Made by a program: the position numbers and the translations under genes. The notes under the pieces were generated by a model. The model worked only from the letters and a program-made list of their open reading frames with translations, was not told where the DNA came from and did not search any database. A stretch of DNA of 64,000 nt from Hominifimenecus microfluidus (GTDB lineage: Bacteria > Bacillota > Clostridia > Lachnospirales > Lachnospiraceae): contig JAJEQR010000009.1 in assembly GCA_020687485.1 (NCBI GenBank), forward strand, positions 1 through 64,000. The letters are read 5' to 3'. Every line of letters begins with the position of its first letter. The stretch's first letter is position 1. Of the stretch, positions 34,717 through 44,513 are shown one piece after another.

Positions 34717-36078
34717 TTAAGCCTCGAAAATATCGTTCAGCTGATAGATGACCTGGCTGCTGACGGATACGATGATCAGTGTGTCGCCCAGAGAAAATAC
34801 GGAATCACCGGCAGGAATCTCTGTGCGGGAGCCGTGGATAATGCATGCGATCAGGACATTTCGCTTCAGGTGAATCGCTTTCAGCGGCTCTCCGCAGTGA
34901 AGTGTCTGGTCATCTACCATGAACTCAATGGCTTCCGCCTGTCCGTCTGCGATGGAATGAATCGTAAGGGCAGCGCCTTCTTGCTTCTTCATGGCGCGGA
35001 CGTAGCGCACAATCGTATTGGAGCAGAGATCCTTCGGGCAGATGACGCTTCCGAGAGAGAGGCTGTCCAACAGATCATTATTCTCCAGATGCCCGACTTT
35101 CGTAATGACCTGGGGGATTCCGCAGGCATTTCCGTACAGTGAAATTATCATATTCAGCTCATCCAGTCCAGTCAGTGTGACAAGCGCGTCCGAGGATTCC
35201 AGTCCCTCGCTGGTGAGGAGCACCTGGTTGGAAGCGTCGCCGTGGACGATGCAGGCCTGCGGAAGCAGGTTGGCAAGTTCCAGACAACGGTTATAGTTTT
35301 GTTCGATAATCTGGACGTTAATGCCGCTTTTCAGCAGGCGCTCCGCCAGATAGTAGCTGATACGGCTACCGCCGCAGATCATGACGCGGCGAACCTTATG
35401 GGTGATGATCCCCAGGTTCTTCAGCAGGGTGGTAAGCGTGTTGGTGGTTGCTGTTACGAAGATGCGGTCGCCTTCGCAGAGGATAAAGTTGCCGTCAGGA
35501 GCGGCGGCCAGACCTTTGCGCAGTACCGTGCATACCAGAACCTTGCAGCCGATGATACTGTTCAGATCACTTAGTGCGACATTGCACAGCGGACTTCCGG
35601 GTTTTACTTTCAGCTCTACAATTTCAACGCGTCCCTTGGCGAATGCTTCTCTCTTCAGAAACCCCGGGTATTTTAGGAGCTGTTCGATCTCCATAGCTGC
35701 CTGGCGCTCCGGATTGACGGAGAGGGAGAGTGCGAACACATTGCGCATCTCATAGATTTGATCCGTATATTCAGGGTTGCGGATACGCGCGATCGTGTGC
35801 AACCTGGGATTGACACCGTGCGCGGTCATGGAGCAGAGCAGGTTCATTTCGTCTGCGTTCGTGACAGCAATCAGCAGATCTGCTTTCTCAACGCCGGCCT
35901 CCTTCAGGGTTTCCATCGCAGCGCAATTGCCGTGAACGGCCATAACATCATAGCGCTCCAGACTCTGCTCCAGAACGCTGGAATTGGTATCGATCAGAGT
36001 AAGGTCGTAGCCTTCCGCCGAAAGCTGACGGGTCAGCGTGGTGCCGACCTTGCCCGATCCGGCAATTAATATCTTCAA
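34717..36078 (-). CDS. trkA: Trk system K+ transport subunit TrkA (NAD-binding RCK)
   Basis: A 453-aa protein made of two tandem RCK_N/RCK_C halves, as in E. coli TrkA (458 aa). The first half begins KILIAGSGKVGTTL (nucleotide-binding GxGxxG) with an Asp at the end of beta-2 (LIDTN). The second half has ICGGSRISYYLAERL and IIEQN. It forms the cytosolic ring that gates TrkH in response to nucleotides. The start is TTG 36078, with GGAGG 7 nt upstream; no in-frame ATG exists nearby. It is transcribed divergently from hppA. Confidence 0.93.
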   Translation of the reverse strand: MKILIAGSGKVGTTLTRQLSAEGYDLTLIDTNSSVLEQSLERYDVMAVHGNCAAMETLKEAGVEKADLLIAVTNADEMNLLCSMTAHGVNPRLHTIARIRNPEYTDQIYEMRNVFALSLSVNPERQAAMEIEQLLKYPGFLKREAFAKGRVEIVELKVKPGSPLCNVALSDLNSIIGCKVLVCTVLRKGLAAAPDGNFILCEGDRIFVTATTNTLTTLLKNLGIITHKVRRVMICGGSRISYYLAERLLKSGINVQIIEQNYNRCLELANLLPQACIVHGDASNQVLLTSEGLESSDALVTLTGLDELNMIISLYGNACGIPQVITKVGHLENNDLLDSLSLGSVICPKDLCSNTIVRYVRAMKKQEGAALTIHSIADGQAEAIEFMVDDQTLHCGEPLKAIHLKRNVLIACIIHGSRTEIPAGDSVFSLGDTLIIVSVSSQVIYQLNDIFEA

Positions 36079-36110
36079 GTGGTTGCCTCCTTCAGTGATT
36101 ATCTTTCTAT

Positions 36111-36138
36111 ATTATAGCAGGAGTTGTGAGAAAGGCAA
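36111..36138 (-). promoter_or_regulatory. trkA-trkH promoter
   Basis: On the minus strand TTGCCT (36138-36133), a 16-bp spacer and TATAAT (36116-36111) lie about 35 nt before the TTG start. The leader is too short for a riboswitch. Confidence 0.65.
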
Positions 36139-36294
36139 TCAGAATTGATTTCGATGAAAAATTACGGCTTGTGCCAGAAGTCTTCAAAAGAGCTTAAAAC
36201 ATGAAAAATTTCACAGAGTGAAAGAAATGACCTTAGAAAAATAAGAAAATCGAAATAATAATAAAAAAATCATTAAAAATTTCACAAAAGACTA

Positions 36295-36323
36295 TTGCCT
36301 GAATTCGATTTTTGGTGTATCAT
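36295..36323 (+). promoter_or_regulatory. hppA promoter
   Basis: TTGCCT (36295-36300), 17-bp spacer, TATCAT (36318-36323), about 40 nt before the ATG. The AT-rich stretch 36160-36290 upstream could act as an UP element. Confidence 0.55.
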
Positions 36324-36364
36324 TATTTCACGTCATTAAGTAAATCACAGGAAGGATTGAAGAA

Positions 36365-38362
36365 ATGGAAAACGTAATCAACAATCTGCTTTACGCTGCT
36401 CCTGTACTGGCGGTACTGGCTCTGGTATTCGCTTTCGTTAAGGCAAGCAGTGTATCCAAGCAGGACGCAGGTACTGACCGCATGAAGGAAATTGCTTCCG
36501 CGATCAGTGAAGGTGCCAGAGCTTTCCTCTTTGCAGAGTATAAGATTCTGGTTATTTTCGTGGCTGTTCTCTTTGTAGCTATCGGCCTGGGAATCAACTG
36601 GCTCACCGCCGTTTGCTTCCTTGTAGGCGCTGTATTCAGCGTTTGCGCCGGCTACATCGGTATGAACGTAGCAACGAAAGCAAATGTCCGCACTGCGAAT
36701 GCAGCGAAGAACAGCGGCATGAACAAGGCTTTGGGCGTAGCATTCGGCGGCGGCTCCGTTATGGGTATGTGCGTAGTAGGACTTGGCCTTCTGGGCGCGA
36801 GTGTGCTCTACATCATCACCGGTAACGTAGATGTTCTCTCCGGTTTCAGCCTGGGCGCTTCCTCCATCGCACTGTTTGCGCGTGTAGGCGGCGGTATCTA
36901 TACCAAGGCTGCAGATGTAGGCGCTGACCTGGTAGGTAAGGTAGAGGCAGGCATCCCTGAGGATGATCCCCGGAACCCGGCTGTTATCGCAGATAATGTA
37001 GGCGATAACGTAGGTGACGTAGCCGGCATGGGCGCTGACCTCTTTGAGTCTTATGTAGGCGCTATTGTTTCCGCTCTGACTCTTGGTATTGTAAGCTTTG
37101 AGGTGAAGGGAGCGATCTTCCCGCTGGCACTGGCAGCGGCTGGTATCCTGGCTTCCATTATTGGTACTTTTTTTGTAAAGGGCAATGATAACTCCAACCC
37201 TCACAAGGCTCTGAAGATGGGCTCTTACGTATCCAGCGCAATCGTAGTAGTTGCTGCTGTTGTACTGAGCAAGATGTTCTTCGGCGGCTTTGAGCAGGCA
37301 ATCGCAATTATCGCAGGTCTGATCGTTGGTCTGATCATCGGTATTGTTACCGAGATCTACACCTCTGGCGATTACAAGTCTGTTAAGAAGATTGCAGAGC
37401 AGTCCGAGACCGGTGCTGCCACGACCATCATCAGCGGTCTTGCCGTTGGTATGATGTCCACTGCAATCCCGATTCTTCTGATCTGCGTAGGTATCTTTAT
37501 CGCTTTCAAGTTCGCAGGTCTGTATGGTATCGCGCTGGCAGCTGTAGGTATGCTGTCCACCACCGGTATCACTGTTGCTGTAGATGCTTACGGTCCCATC
37601 GCGGATAATGCCGGCGGTATCGCTGAGATGTCCGGTCTGGATCACTCCGTTCGTGAGATCACAGATAAGCTGGACGCAGTCGGCAACACCACTGCTGCTA
37701 TGGGTAAGGGCTTCGCGATTGGTTCCGCAGCTCTGACTGCTCTGGCTCTGTTCATGTCCTATGCACAGGCAGTTAATCTGGAAGCCATCAACATTCTGGA
37801 TTCCAATGTAACCATTGGTATCCTGATCGGTGGTATGCTTCCGTTCCTGTTCTCTGCTATGACCATGGAGTCCGTATCCAAGGCTGCATACAGCATGATC
37901 GAGGAAGTTCGTCGCCAGTTCCGCACCATCCCCGGCATCATGGAAGGTACCGGCAAGCCCGATTACACTTCCTGCGTAGCGATCTCTACGACCGCTGCTC
38001 TGAAGGAGATGATGGTTCCCGGTATCATGGCAGTTGTTGTTCCTGTAATCGTTGGTCTGCTTCTTGGCACGGCTGCTCTGGGCGGTCTGCTGGCAGGCTC
38101 CCTGGTTACTGGTGTTCTGATGGCTATCTTCATGAGTAACGCCGGCGGCGCATGGGATAATGCGAAGAAGTACATCGAGGAAGGCAGCCACGGCGGCAAG
38201 GGCAGTGAGGCTCACAAGGCAGCTGTTGTCGGCGATACCGTTGGCGATCCCTTCAAGGATACTTCAGGCCCCTCCATCAACATCCTGATCAAGCTGATGA
38301 CCGTTGTTTCTCTGGTGTTCGCACCTCTGTTCGCAGCATACGGCGGCATCCTGATCAAATAA
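36365..38362 (+). CDS. hppA: K+-dependent membrane-bound ion-pumping pyrophosphatase
   Basis: A 665-aa protein with about 16 helices that hydrolyses pyrophosphate and pumps Na+ and/or H+ out of the cell. Substrate-binding signatures are present: [30 protein letters not shown] and, near the end, DTVGDPFKD. The [10 protein letters not shown] segment near residue 440, with Ala after GNTTA, marks the K+-dependent class; most bacterial members of this class pump Na+. Val is mostly GTA and Ala often GCT here, unlike neighbouring genes (GTG, GCG), which suggests high expression. It lies divergent from the Trk genes, which import the K+ it needs. Confidence 0.95.
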   Translation: MENVINNLLYAAPVLAVLALVFAFVKASSVSKQDAGTDRMKEIASAISEGARAFLFAEYKILVIFVAVLFVAIGLGINWLTAVCFLVGAVFSVCAGYIGMNVATKANVRTANAAKNSGMNKALGVAFGGGSVMGMCVVGLGLLGASVLYIITGNVDVLSGFSLGASSIALFARVGGGIYTKAADVGADLVGKVEAGIPEDDPRNPAVIADNVGDNVGDVAGMGADLFESYVGAIVSALTLGIVSFEVKGAIFPLALAAAGILASIIGTFFVKGNDNSNPHKALKMGSYVSSAIVVVAAVVLSKMFFGGFEQAIAIIAGLIVGLIIGIVTEIYTSGDYKSVKKIAEQSETGAATTIISGLAVGMMSTAIPILLICVGIFIAFKFAGLYGIALAAVGMLSTTGITVAVDAYGPIADNAGGIAEMSGLDHSVREITDKLDAVGNTTAAMGKGFAIGSAALTALALFMSYAQAVNLEAINILDSNVTIGILIGGMLPFLFSAMTMESVSKAAYSMIEEVRRQFRTIPGIMEGTGKPDYTSCVAISTTAALKEMMVPGIMAVVVPVIVGLLLGTAALGGLLAGSLVTGVLMAIFMSNAGGAWDNAKKYIEEGSHGGKGSEAHKAAVVGDTVGDPFKDTSGPSINILIKLMTVVSLVFAPLFAAYGGILIK

Positions 38363-38378
38363 TTTCGATTCAATCTAA

Positions 38379-38411
38379 AACCGCTCACCGTTTCGGTGGG
38401 CGGTTTTCTTT
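38379..38411 (+). terminator. hppA terminator
   Basis: AACCGCTCACCG (38379-38390), TTT loop, CGGTGGGCGGTT (38394-38405), then TTCTTTT. Confidence 0.85.
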
Positions 38412-38422
38412 TAGGCATCAGC

Positions 38423-38450
38423 TTGACACTGTCGGTCAATCGGTTATAAT
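38423..38450 (+). promoter_or_regulatory. Consensus sigma-A promoter of ftsK
   Basis: Perfect TTGACA (38423-38428) and perfect TATAAT (38445-38450) with a 16-bp spacer. The predicted start of transcription (about 38457) lies after the in-frame ATG at 38449, which rules that ATG out. Confidence 0.8.
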
Positions 38451-38481
38451 GGATAGTGATAAGTTATCGGAGGGTATATTT

Positions 38482-41400
38482 GTGGCACAGGCAAAGAAAG
38501 CGGCCGGCAGATCGGTAAAGCAGGAAGGTTCCCCATCGTCGGGAAAGAAGGCGGCGACTGCGAAGAAGTCAGCGGGAACCGGAAGAAAGGCGACTGGAAA
38601 GACAGCATCCGGCAATCGTAACCAAAAGAAACAGGGCAGACAGAGTAAGAACAAGAAGGAGAACGCGATTGCTAAGGAGATCTGGATTCTCCTTTTTTTT
38701 GCTGCTTCCGTGATCCTTTTCCTGAGTGTGCTGAACCTGGCAGGGCAGGTCGGGAGTGTTCTGCGGAGCGTTCAGTTCGGACTTTTCGGAACACTGGCGT
38801 ATGTGTTTCCATTTCTTTTATTCTGGGCGATCTGTTTTATGATTTCCAATCATAACTACCCGATGGCGGCGATGAGCAAAGTGCTGACGGGGTTCTTCAC
38901 CTTCCTGATCTGCTGCGGGATTGTGGAGCTCTTTGGCGGCCGCAGCATGAAGGGCACGTATAATGTCGCAGAGTACTATCACAACAGTACGAGCGGTCTG
39001 AACGGCGGTCTGATCGGCGGTTTTCTGTTCCGATTTCTGGAACCGAAGATCGGTGTGATCGGCGCGTACGTCATTTTCGTGGTGGCTGCAATCGCCGGGA
39101 TTGTCTTTATTACGGAGCGCTCGGTGATAAAACCTCTGTATCGCGGAAGCACGAAGATGGCACATGCGGCGAAGGAGGATCTGGGGAAGCTGAAGGAGCA
39201 GCAGGCAGCAATGTCCGCGCAGAAGAAAGTCCGCATGGAGGAGCGCCGTGCAGAGAAGGAGCGCCGGGAGGCTGAGCGGCAGGAAGCCCGCACGAAGCAT
39301 GAGTGTGCAGGCAACTTTGTGATTCCCAGGGAGCCGGAGCGTCTGGAGCCGGGTTCCGGGCCGGAGCTTCCTGCTTCTGGGGCTGCAGGTGCGGAAGCTT
39401 TTATTCCTGATCCGCAGACAGCGAATTCCGTGGATGCGTTCCATGGGAATATCTATATCTCCGGTTCGGAGCTGGTAGCTCCCAGAGATCATCGGACACT
39501 GGCGGAACTGGACGAACTTGACGCGCAGATCAAGCGGGAGATGGATGAGGAATTTACGGATTCTCCGAAGGTGGAAGAGACAACCGCCCGGCCGGAGCTG
39601 ATTCATGCCGATGCGAATAGTGAAAAAATGAATATCACAATAGCCGGAACTCTGGTGCCGGAAGAACTTTCCGGGGAAGCTGTTGAAATTCCGGAAGAAA
39701 AAGAGCGAAAGGAACTGCAGTTTACTCCTTTTATGTCACATTCGGGAGAAGCAAAGCAGGAAAGCTTTGTGCATGGATCCGAGGAGCTGGAGATCACCGG
39801 AGAACTCGCCTGGGAGCAGCCGGAATCTTCGGAATTCCCGGAGACTTCAGAATTCGGACAGCAATCCAAATTCGAATCCAAAATCGGAACGGAATCTGCC
39901 GAAGACTTCGAAGCAGCGGATTCTGTAGATGACGAGTTTGTGGACGATCCCATGGCAGCCTATGATGTGTTTGATACCCCTTCCCCGGAGGCAGCGATCC
40001 GGCAGGCGAAAATGCCGTTAACGGAGGCTGTGCCCAGGACAGAGTCGAAGAAGGCTGCGTCAGAGAGTATCTGGCGTCAGGGAGAGAACAAGGACGGAAA
40101 CTCCGGTGTGACCTTCCGCGGAAGCGGCAGCGCTGCAGCATCGAAACCGTCAGTTGTACCGGCGCCTCCGGTAAAGAAGGAGTATTTCCTTCCGCCGATC
40201 CGTCTGCTGAAGCAGGGCACCCATAAGTCCGGTGTGAAGGAATCCGAACTGAAGGCAACAGCGATGAAGCTGCAGCAGACGCTGCGGAACTTCGGTGTCG
40301 GCGTTACTGTGACGGATATCAGCTGCGGACCTTCCGTTACCCGCTATGAACTGCAGCCGGAGCAGGGCGTGAAAGTGAGCCGGATTGTCTCACTGGCGGA
40401 TGATATCAAGCTGAACCTTGCGGCGGCGGATATCCGTATCGAAGCGCCGATCCCCGGCAAGGCGGCTGTGGGAATCGAGGTGCCGAACGCGGAGAACCAG
40501 ACAGTATATTTGCGTGAGCTGCTGGACTCCGAGGAATTCAAAAAATTCCCGTCCCGTCTGGGCTTCGGTGTCGGCAGGGATATTGGTGGCAAGGTGATTG
40601 TGACGGATCTGGCGCGTATGCCGCATCTTCTGATTGCGGGCGCGACAGGTTCCGGTAAGTCAGTATGTATTAATACATTGATTATGAGCATTCTCTACAA
40701 GGCGAAGCCGGATGAAGTGAAGCTGATCATGATTGATCCGAAGGTCGTGGAGCTCAGCGTGTATAACGGCATCCCGCATCTCCTGATTCCGGTGGTAACA
40801 GATCCGAAGAAGGCAGCCGGAGCGCTGAACTGGGCGGTGGCCGAGATGACTGACCGCTACAAGAAGTTCGCTGAGATGAACGTGAGAGACATCAAGGGAT
40901 ATAATCATAAGGTGGACGAGGATGACAGCGGCGAATACGAGCGTATGAGCCAGATCGTTGTGATTGTGGATGAGCTGGCTGATCTGATGATGGTGGCAGC
41001 CTCCGAGGTGGAGGAATCCATCTGCCGTCTGGCGCAGCTGGCCCGTGCGGCAGGTATTCATCTGGTACTGGCGACACAGCGTCCCTCCGTGAATGTAATT
41101 ACCGGACTCATCAAGGCGAACATCCCGTCGAGAATCGCGTTCGCGGTTTCTTCCGGTGTGGACAGCCGTACGATTATCGATATGGTCGGAGCAGAGAAAC
41201 TTCTTGGCAAAGGTGATATGCTCTTTTACCCGACGGGCTATCCGAAGCCGGTGCGTATCCAGGGAGCATTTGTCTCCGATGATGAGGTCAGCGCTGTTGT
41301 GGACTTCCTAAAGGGACAGACAGATGGCACAGCGGCTGTGAATAAGAACCTGGAGATGCACCTGGACAGTGCAGGAAAGGATGAAGGCAGTGTCGGCGCA

Positions 41401-41631
41401 GGTGAGCGCGACGAGTATTTTGAACGCTGCGGCCGCTTCCTGATTGAGAAGGGCAAGGCGTCCATCGGCAATCTGCAGCGGGCGTTCAAGATCGGTTTCA
41501 ACCGTGCAGCCCGTATTATGGATCAGCTGGCGGATGCCGGAGTCGTCGGACCGGAGGAAGGAACCAAGGCCCGACAGATTCTTATGACGATGGAGGAGTT
41601 CGATGCTCTGATGGCGGAACTGAACCGTTAG
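38482..41631 (+). CDS. ftsK: DNA translocase FtsK/SpoIIIE
   Basis: A 1049-aa septum-associated DNA pump that clears chromosomes from the division plane. A Lys/Gly-rich N-terminal tail (residues 1-65) precedes four membrane helices (about 65-215). A charged Glu/Ser-rich linker (about 230-560) leads to the motor with Walker A GATGSGKS (about 720-727) and Walker B VIVDELADLMM. The C-terminal gamma winged helix (GNLQRAFKIGFNRAARIMDQL) reads orienting DNA motifs. The start is GTG 38482 with CGGAGGG upstream. Whether it serves vegetative division, sporulation or both cannot be told from sequence. Confidence 0.95.
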   Translation: MAQAKKAAGRSVKQEGSPSSGKKAATAKKSAGTGRKATGKTASGNRNQKKQGRQSKNKKENAIAKEIWILLFFAASVILFLSVLNLAGQVGSVLRSVQFGLFGTLAYVFPFLLFWAICFMISNHNYPMAAMSKVLTGFFTFLICCGIVELFGGRSMKGTYNVAEYYHNSTSGLNGGLIGGFLFRFLEPKIGVIGAYVIFVVAAIAGIVFITERSVIKPLYRGSTKMAHAAKEDLGKLKEQQAAMSAQKKVRMEERRAEKERREAERQEARTKHECAGNFVIPREPERLEPGSGPELPASGAAGAEAFIPDPQTANSVDAFHGNIYISGSELVAPRDHRTLAELDELDAQIKREMDEEFTDSPKVEETTARPELIHADANSEKMNITIAGTLVPEELSGEAVEIPEEKERKELQFTPFMSHSGEAKQESFVHGSEELEITGELAWEQPESSEFPETSEFGQQSKFESKIGTESAEDFEAADSVDDEFVDDPMAAYDVFDTPSPEAAIRQAKMPLTEAVPRTESKKAASESIWRQGENKDGNSGVTFRGSGSAAASKPSVVPAPPVKKEYFLPPIRLLKQGTHKSGVKESELKATAMKLQQTLRNFGVGVTVTDISCGPSVTRYELQPEQGVKVSRIVSLADDIKLNLAAADIRIEAPIPGKAAVGIEVPNAENQTVYLRELLDSEEFKKFPSRLGFGVGRDIGGKVIVTDLARMPHLLIAGATGSGKSVCINTLIMSILYKAKPDEVKLIMIDPKVVELSVYNGIPHLLIPVVTDPKKAAGALNWAVAEMTDRYKKFAEMNVRDIKGYNHKVDEDDSGEYERMSQIVVIVDELADLMMVAASEVEESICRLAQLARAAGIHLVLATQRPSVNVITGLIKANIPSRIAFAVSSGVDSRTIIDMVGAEKLLGKGDMLFYPTGYPKPVRIQGAFVSDDEVSAVVDFLKGQTDGTAAVNKNLEMHLDSAGKDEGSVGAGERDEYFERCGRFLIEKGKASIGNLQRAFKIGFNRAARIMDQLADAGVVGPEEGTKARQILMTMEEFDALMAELNR

Positions 41632-41682
41632 TTAATTGATAGAGAGAAGAAGGCAGAGCGGACATTAAAGGAGGATGGAAGC

Positions 41683-43149
41683 ATGAAGTTAGAGGAACTG
41701 GTAAAGGAATTGACGGTGGAAGAGATCCGGGGATCTTTGGACAAAGAAATTTCCGGAGTTATCTATGATTCCAGAAAAGATTGTGCAGGCGCATTATTTA
41801 TCTGCATCAGCGGAACAAAGGTGGATGCGCATACATTTCTGCCTCAGGTGATTGAAAAGGGCGCGTCAGCGGTTGTTGTCGAGCGTGAGGTAGAGGTTCC
41901 GGAGAATGTGACAGTGATTCGTGTCGCGGATGCGCGTCTGGCGCTGGCGGAGCTTTCCGCCGCCTGGTTCGATCATCCCACCCGGAAGATGACGACGATC
42001 GGTCTGACCGGAACGAAAGGCAAGACAACCAGCACCTATATGCTGAAAGCGATTCTGGAGGCCGCCGGGAAGAAGGTTGGTCTGGTCGGCACGAACGGCG
42101 CTGTGATTGCCGGGAAGCATTATGTGACGAACAATACGACGCCGGAGTCCTATGAGCTGCAGCAGTATTTTCATCAGATGGTGGAGGCTGGCTGCGAATA
42201 TATGATTATGGAAGTCTCCTCGCAGGGACTGAAGATGAATCGTGTGGCAGGCATTTCCTTTGATTATGGCGTTTTCACGAATATCTCTCCGGATCATATC
42301 GGCCCGAATGAACATGCAGACTTCGAAGAGTATATGGCCTGCAAGGGAAAGCTCTTTACCATGTGCTCTACCGGTATTGTGAACCGGGATGACCCGAACT
42401 GGGAGAATATCGTGAAGGGACATACCTGCAAGCTGTATACGTTTGGATGCACGCCGGAGGCAGACTTCGAGGCGGTGAATATTCGCCATCTGAAGAAAGG
42501 CAGCTTTATGGGAATCGGTTTTGATCTGAAGGGAAAGGTGGAGTTCCCCGTGGAAGTGAATATTCCCGGTATGTTCAGCGTATATAATGCGCTTTCGGCA
42601 GTCAGTGTGGCAGTGCTTCTTGGTATCGGTTCAGATGCCATCGACCGTGCGCTGGCTTCCATCAAGGTGGACGGACGTATGGAGCTGGTATACGCCAGCG
42701 ATCATTGCACCGTCATTGTGGATTACGCGCACAATGGTGTCAGCACTCGGAGCCTTCTCTCGACGCTGCGTGATTACAATCCGCACCGTCTGGTAGTTGT
42801 CTTTGGCTGCGGCGGCAACCGCGATCCTCACCGCCGCTATGAGATGGGCGAGGCTGCCGGTCATATGGCAGACCTCTCGATCGTTACGGCGGACAACAGC
42901 CGCTGGGAGAAGGTGGAGAGTATTATTAAGGATATCCACATCGGTCTGGATCCGACGGAAGGAAAGTACATCGATATCCCTGACCGGAGAGAAGCGATCC
43001 GCTATAGCATTTCCCATGCGGAGCCGGGGGATGTCATCGCCATCATCGGAAAGGGTCATGAGGATTATCAGGAAGTGAACGGCGTAAAGACACACTTCCT
43101 GGACCGCGAAGTAGCGGAAGAAATGATAAAGGAATTAGGGTATAAATAA
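41683..43149 (+). CDS. murE: UDP-MurNAc-tripeptide synthetase MurE
   Basis: A 488-aa Mur ligase adding the third residue, usually meso-diaminopimelate in this group, to UDP-MurNAc-L-Ala-D-Glu. The ATP site GTKGKTTSTY lies near residues 109-118, and the UDP/ATP-domain blocks (NNTTPES, SSQGLKMNR, DYAHN) are all present. The residue-3 selectivity motif, normally DNPR in diaminopimelate-adding enzymes, reads DNSR (404-407): Asp, Asn and Arg are kept and Pro is replaced. The strong SD AAAGGAGG is 8 nt upstream. MurF starts directly after the stop, so the two are cotranscribed. Confidence 0.93.
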   Translation: MKLEELVKELTVEEIRGSLDKEISGVIYDSRKDCAGALFICISGTKVDAHTFLPQVIEKGASAVVVEREVEVPENVTVIRVADARLALAELSAAWFDHPTRKMTTIGLTGTKGKTTSTYMLKAILEAAGKKVGLVGTNGAVIAGKHYVTNNTTPESYELQQYFHQMVEAGCEYMIMEVSSQGLKMNRVAGISFDYGVFTNISPDHIGPNEHADFEEYMACKGKLFTMCSTGIVNRDDPNWENIVKGHTCKLYTFGCTPEADFEAVNIRHLKKGSFMGIGFDLKGKVEFPVEVNIPGMFSVYNALSAVSVAVLLGIGSDAIDRALASIKVDGRMELVYASDHCTVIVDYAHNGVSTRSLLSTLRDYNPHRLVVVFGCGGNRDPHRRYEMGEAAGHMADLSIVTADNSRWEKVESIIKDIHIGLDPTEGKYIDIPDRREAIRYSISHAEPGDVIAIIGKGHEDYQEVNGVKTHFLDREVAEEMIKELGYK

Positions 43150-44505
43150 ATGAAGAACATAACCGTACAGGATATTGTACAGGCAACCGGAGGCCGTCTT
43201 CTCTGCGGATCGCCGGATCTGCTGATCAGAAACATCAGCATCGATTCCCGCACAATGAAAGGGGACGATATCTTTGTTCCAATCATTGGTGCAAAGGTGG
43301 ATGCGCACCGTTTTATCGGAGGCGCTTTTCAGGCCGGAGCTGCGGCTACCTTTACCTCGGAGCACGATGAGATGGAAGATACGCATCCATGGATTCGCGT
43401 GGAGGATACTGTGAAGGCACTGCAGGATCTTGGCGCTTTCTGTCGGAATCGTCTGACCATGCCGATCATCGGCGTTACCGGAAGTGTAGGAAAGACCAGC
43501 ACGCGCGAGATGGTCGCGTGCGCACTCTCTGCGGAGAAAAAGGTCTATAGCACAACCGGCAACAGCAACGGTCAGCTGGGCGTGCCGATTACTTTAAGTG
43601 AAGCCGATCCGGATGCGGACGTCATCGTTCTGGAGATGGGGATGAGCGAACCTGGCGAAATGAGCCGGATTTCCGCAGTCGCCAGAGTTAGTATGGGTGT
43701 AGTGACGAATATCGGCGTCTCCCATATTGAGAACCTTGGCTCCCGGGAGAACATTCGCAAAGAGAAGATGCATATGGCGGATTATCTCTCGCCGGATCAG
43801 GTCATGGTGCTGAACGGCGAAGATGATCAGCTGGAAGTTTACCGGAAGGGTGCGCCGTTCCGCGTAGTATATTATGGTTTGAGTGAGAATAACGATTACT
43901 GGGCAGAGAATATCCGTGTGACGGATGGCAGAACGTATTTCACCGTGCATGCAGGAGAAGAAACATTTGAGATGCAGTTGCCGCAGCTGGGACAACACCA
44001 TGTGATGAATGCGCTGGCTGCGCTGGCAGTGGCTGCGGAGAACGAAGTTTCTCCTGTGAAAGCAGCAAAGGCGCTGGAGTCCTGGCATGGCTTTGCCAGA
44101 CGCCTGGAGATCAGTGAGAAGAACGGATGCACGATTATTGATGATTCCTATAACGCGAGCCCGGATTCCATGCGGGCGGCACTTCAAGTGCTTTCCGTTA
44201 CGGAGACGGCCGGACGGAGGATCGCTGTGCTGGCGGATATGCTGGAGCTGGGACCGGATTCGCCGAAATATCACAGCGAGGTGGGTGCTTACGCGGCATC
44301 CTGCGGTACAGACCGGATCTTTACCATAGGAACGCTGGCACGCTATCTGGCGGAAGCGGCGAAGGCACAGGGTGTGGAAGTATCCTGCTACGATTCGAAT
44401 GCGGAAGCGCTGGAAGACATTCTTGCTTTCCGAAAGCCGGGAGATACGATTCTCTTGAAGGGATCCAACAGCATGAAGTTGAGTGAGATTGTAAAGGAGC
44501 TGTAG
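43150..44505 (+). CDS. murF: UDP-MurNAc-tripeptide--D-Ala-D-Ala ligase MurF
   Basis: A 451-aa Mur ligase adding D-Ala-D-Ala to complete the UDP-MurNAc-pentapeptide. The N-terminal half is a UDP-binding domain (SIDSRTMKGDDIFVPI), followed by the ATP loop GVTGSVGKTSTREM (near residue 109), the GNSNGQLGVP segment, and DDSYNASPDSM in the C-terminal part, all MurF hallmarks. The start codon follows the murE stop with no gap; the SD (AAAGGAATTAGG) lies within the end of murE. The next gene, priA, begins 9 nt later. Confidence 0.94.
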   Translation: MKNITVQDIVQATGGRLLCGSPDLLIRNISIDSRTMKGDDIFVPIIGAKVDAHRFIGGAFQAGAAATFTSEHDEMEDTHPWIRVEDTVKALQDLGAFCRNRLTMPIIGVTGSVGKTSTREMVACALSAEKKVYSTTGNSNGQLGVPITLSEADPDADVIVLEMGMSEPGEMSRISAVARVSMGVVTNIGVSHIENLGSRENIRKEKMHMADYLSPDQVMVLNGEDDQLEVYRKGAPFRVVYYGLSENNDYWAENIRVTDGRTYFTVHAGEETFEMQLPQLGQHHVMNALAALAVAAENEVSPVKAAKALESWHGFARRLEISEKNGCTIIDDSYNASPDSMRAALQVLSVTETAGRRIAVLADMLELGPDSPKYHSEVGAYAASCGTDRIFTIGTLARYLAEAAKAQGVEVSCYDSNAEALEDILAFRKPGDTILLKGSNSMKLSEIVKEL

Positions 44506-44513
44506 ATTGCGTT

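Noticed and set aside
36079..36364. c-di-AMP (ydaO-type) riboswitch before trkA
   Set aside because: The promoter lies about 35 nt before the TTG start, leaving no room for the riboswitch, and no conserved core was seen.
36323..38215. A 630-codon open frame on the minus strand opposite hppA
   Set aside because: It lies entirely antisense to a gene with every pyrophosphatase motif, has no SD, and its Cys/Gln/Asn/Ser-rich, domain-free protein is the expected by-product of hppA codon bias.
38449..38481. ATG 38449 as ftsK start
   Set aside because: It begins within the -10/discriminator of a consensus promoter, upstream of the predicted transcription start; GTG 38482 has a proper SD.
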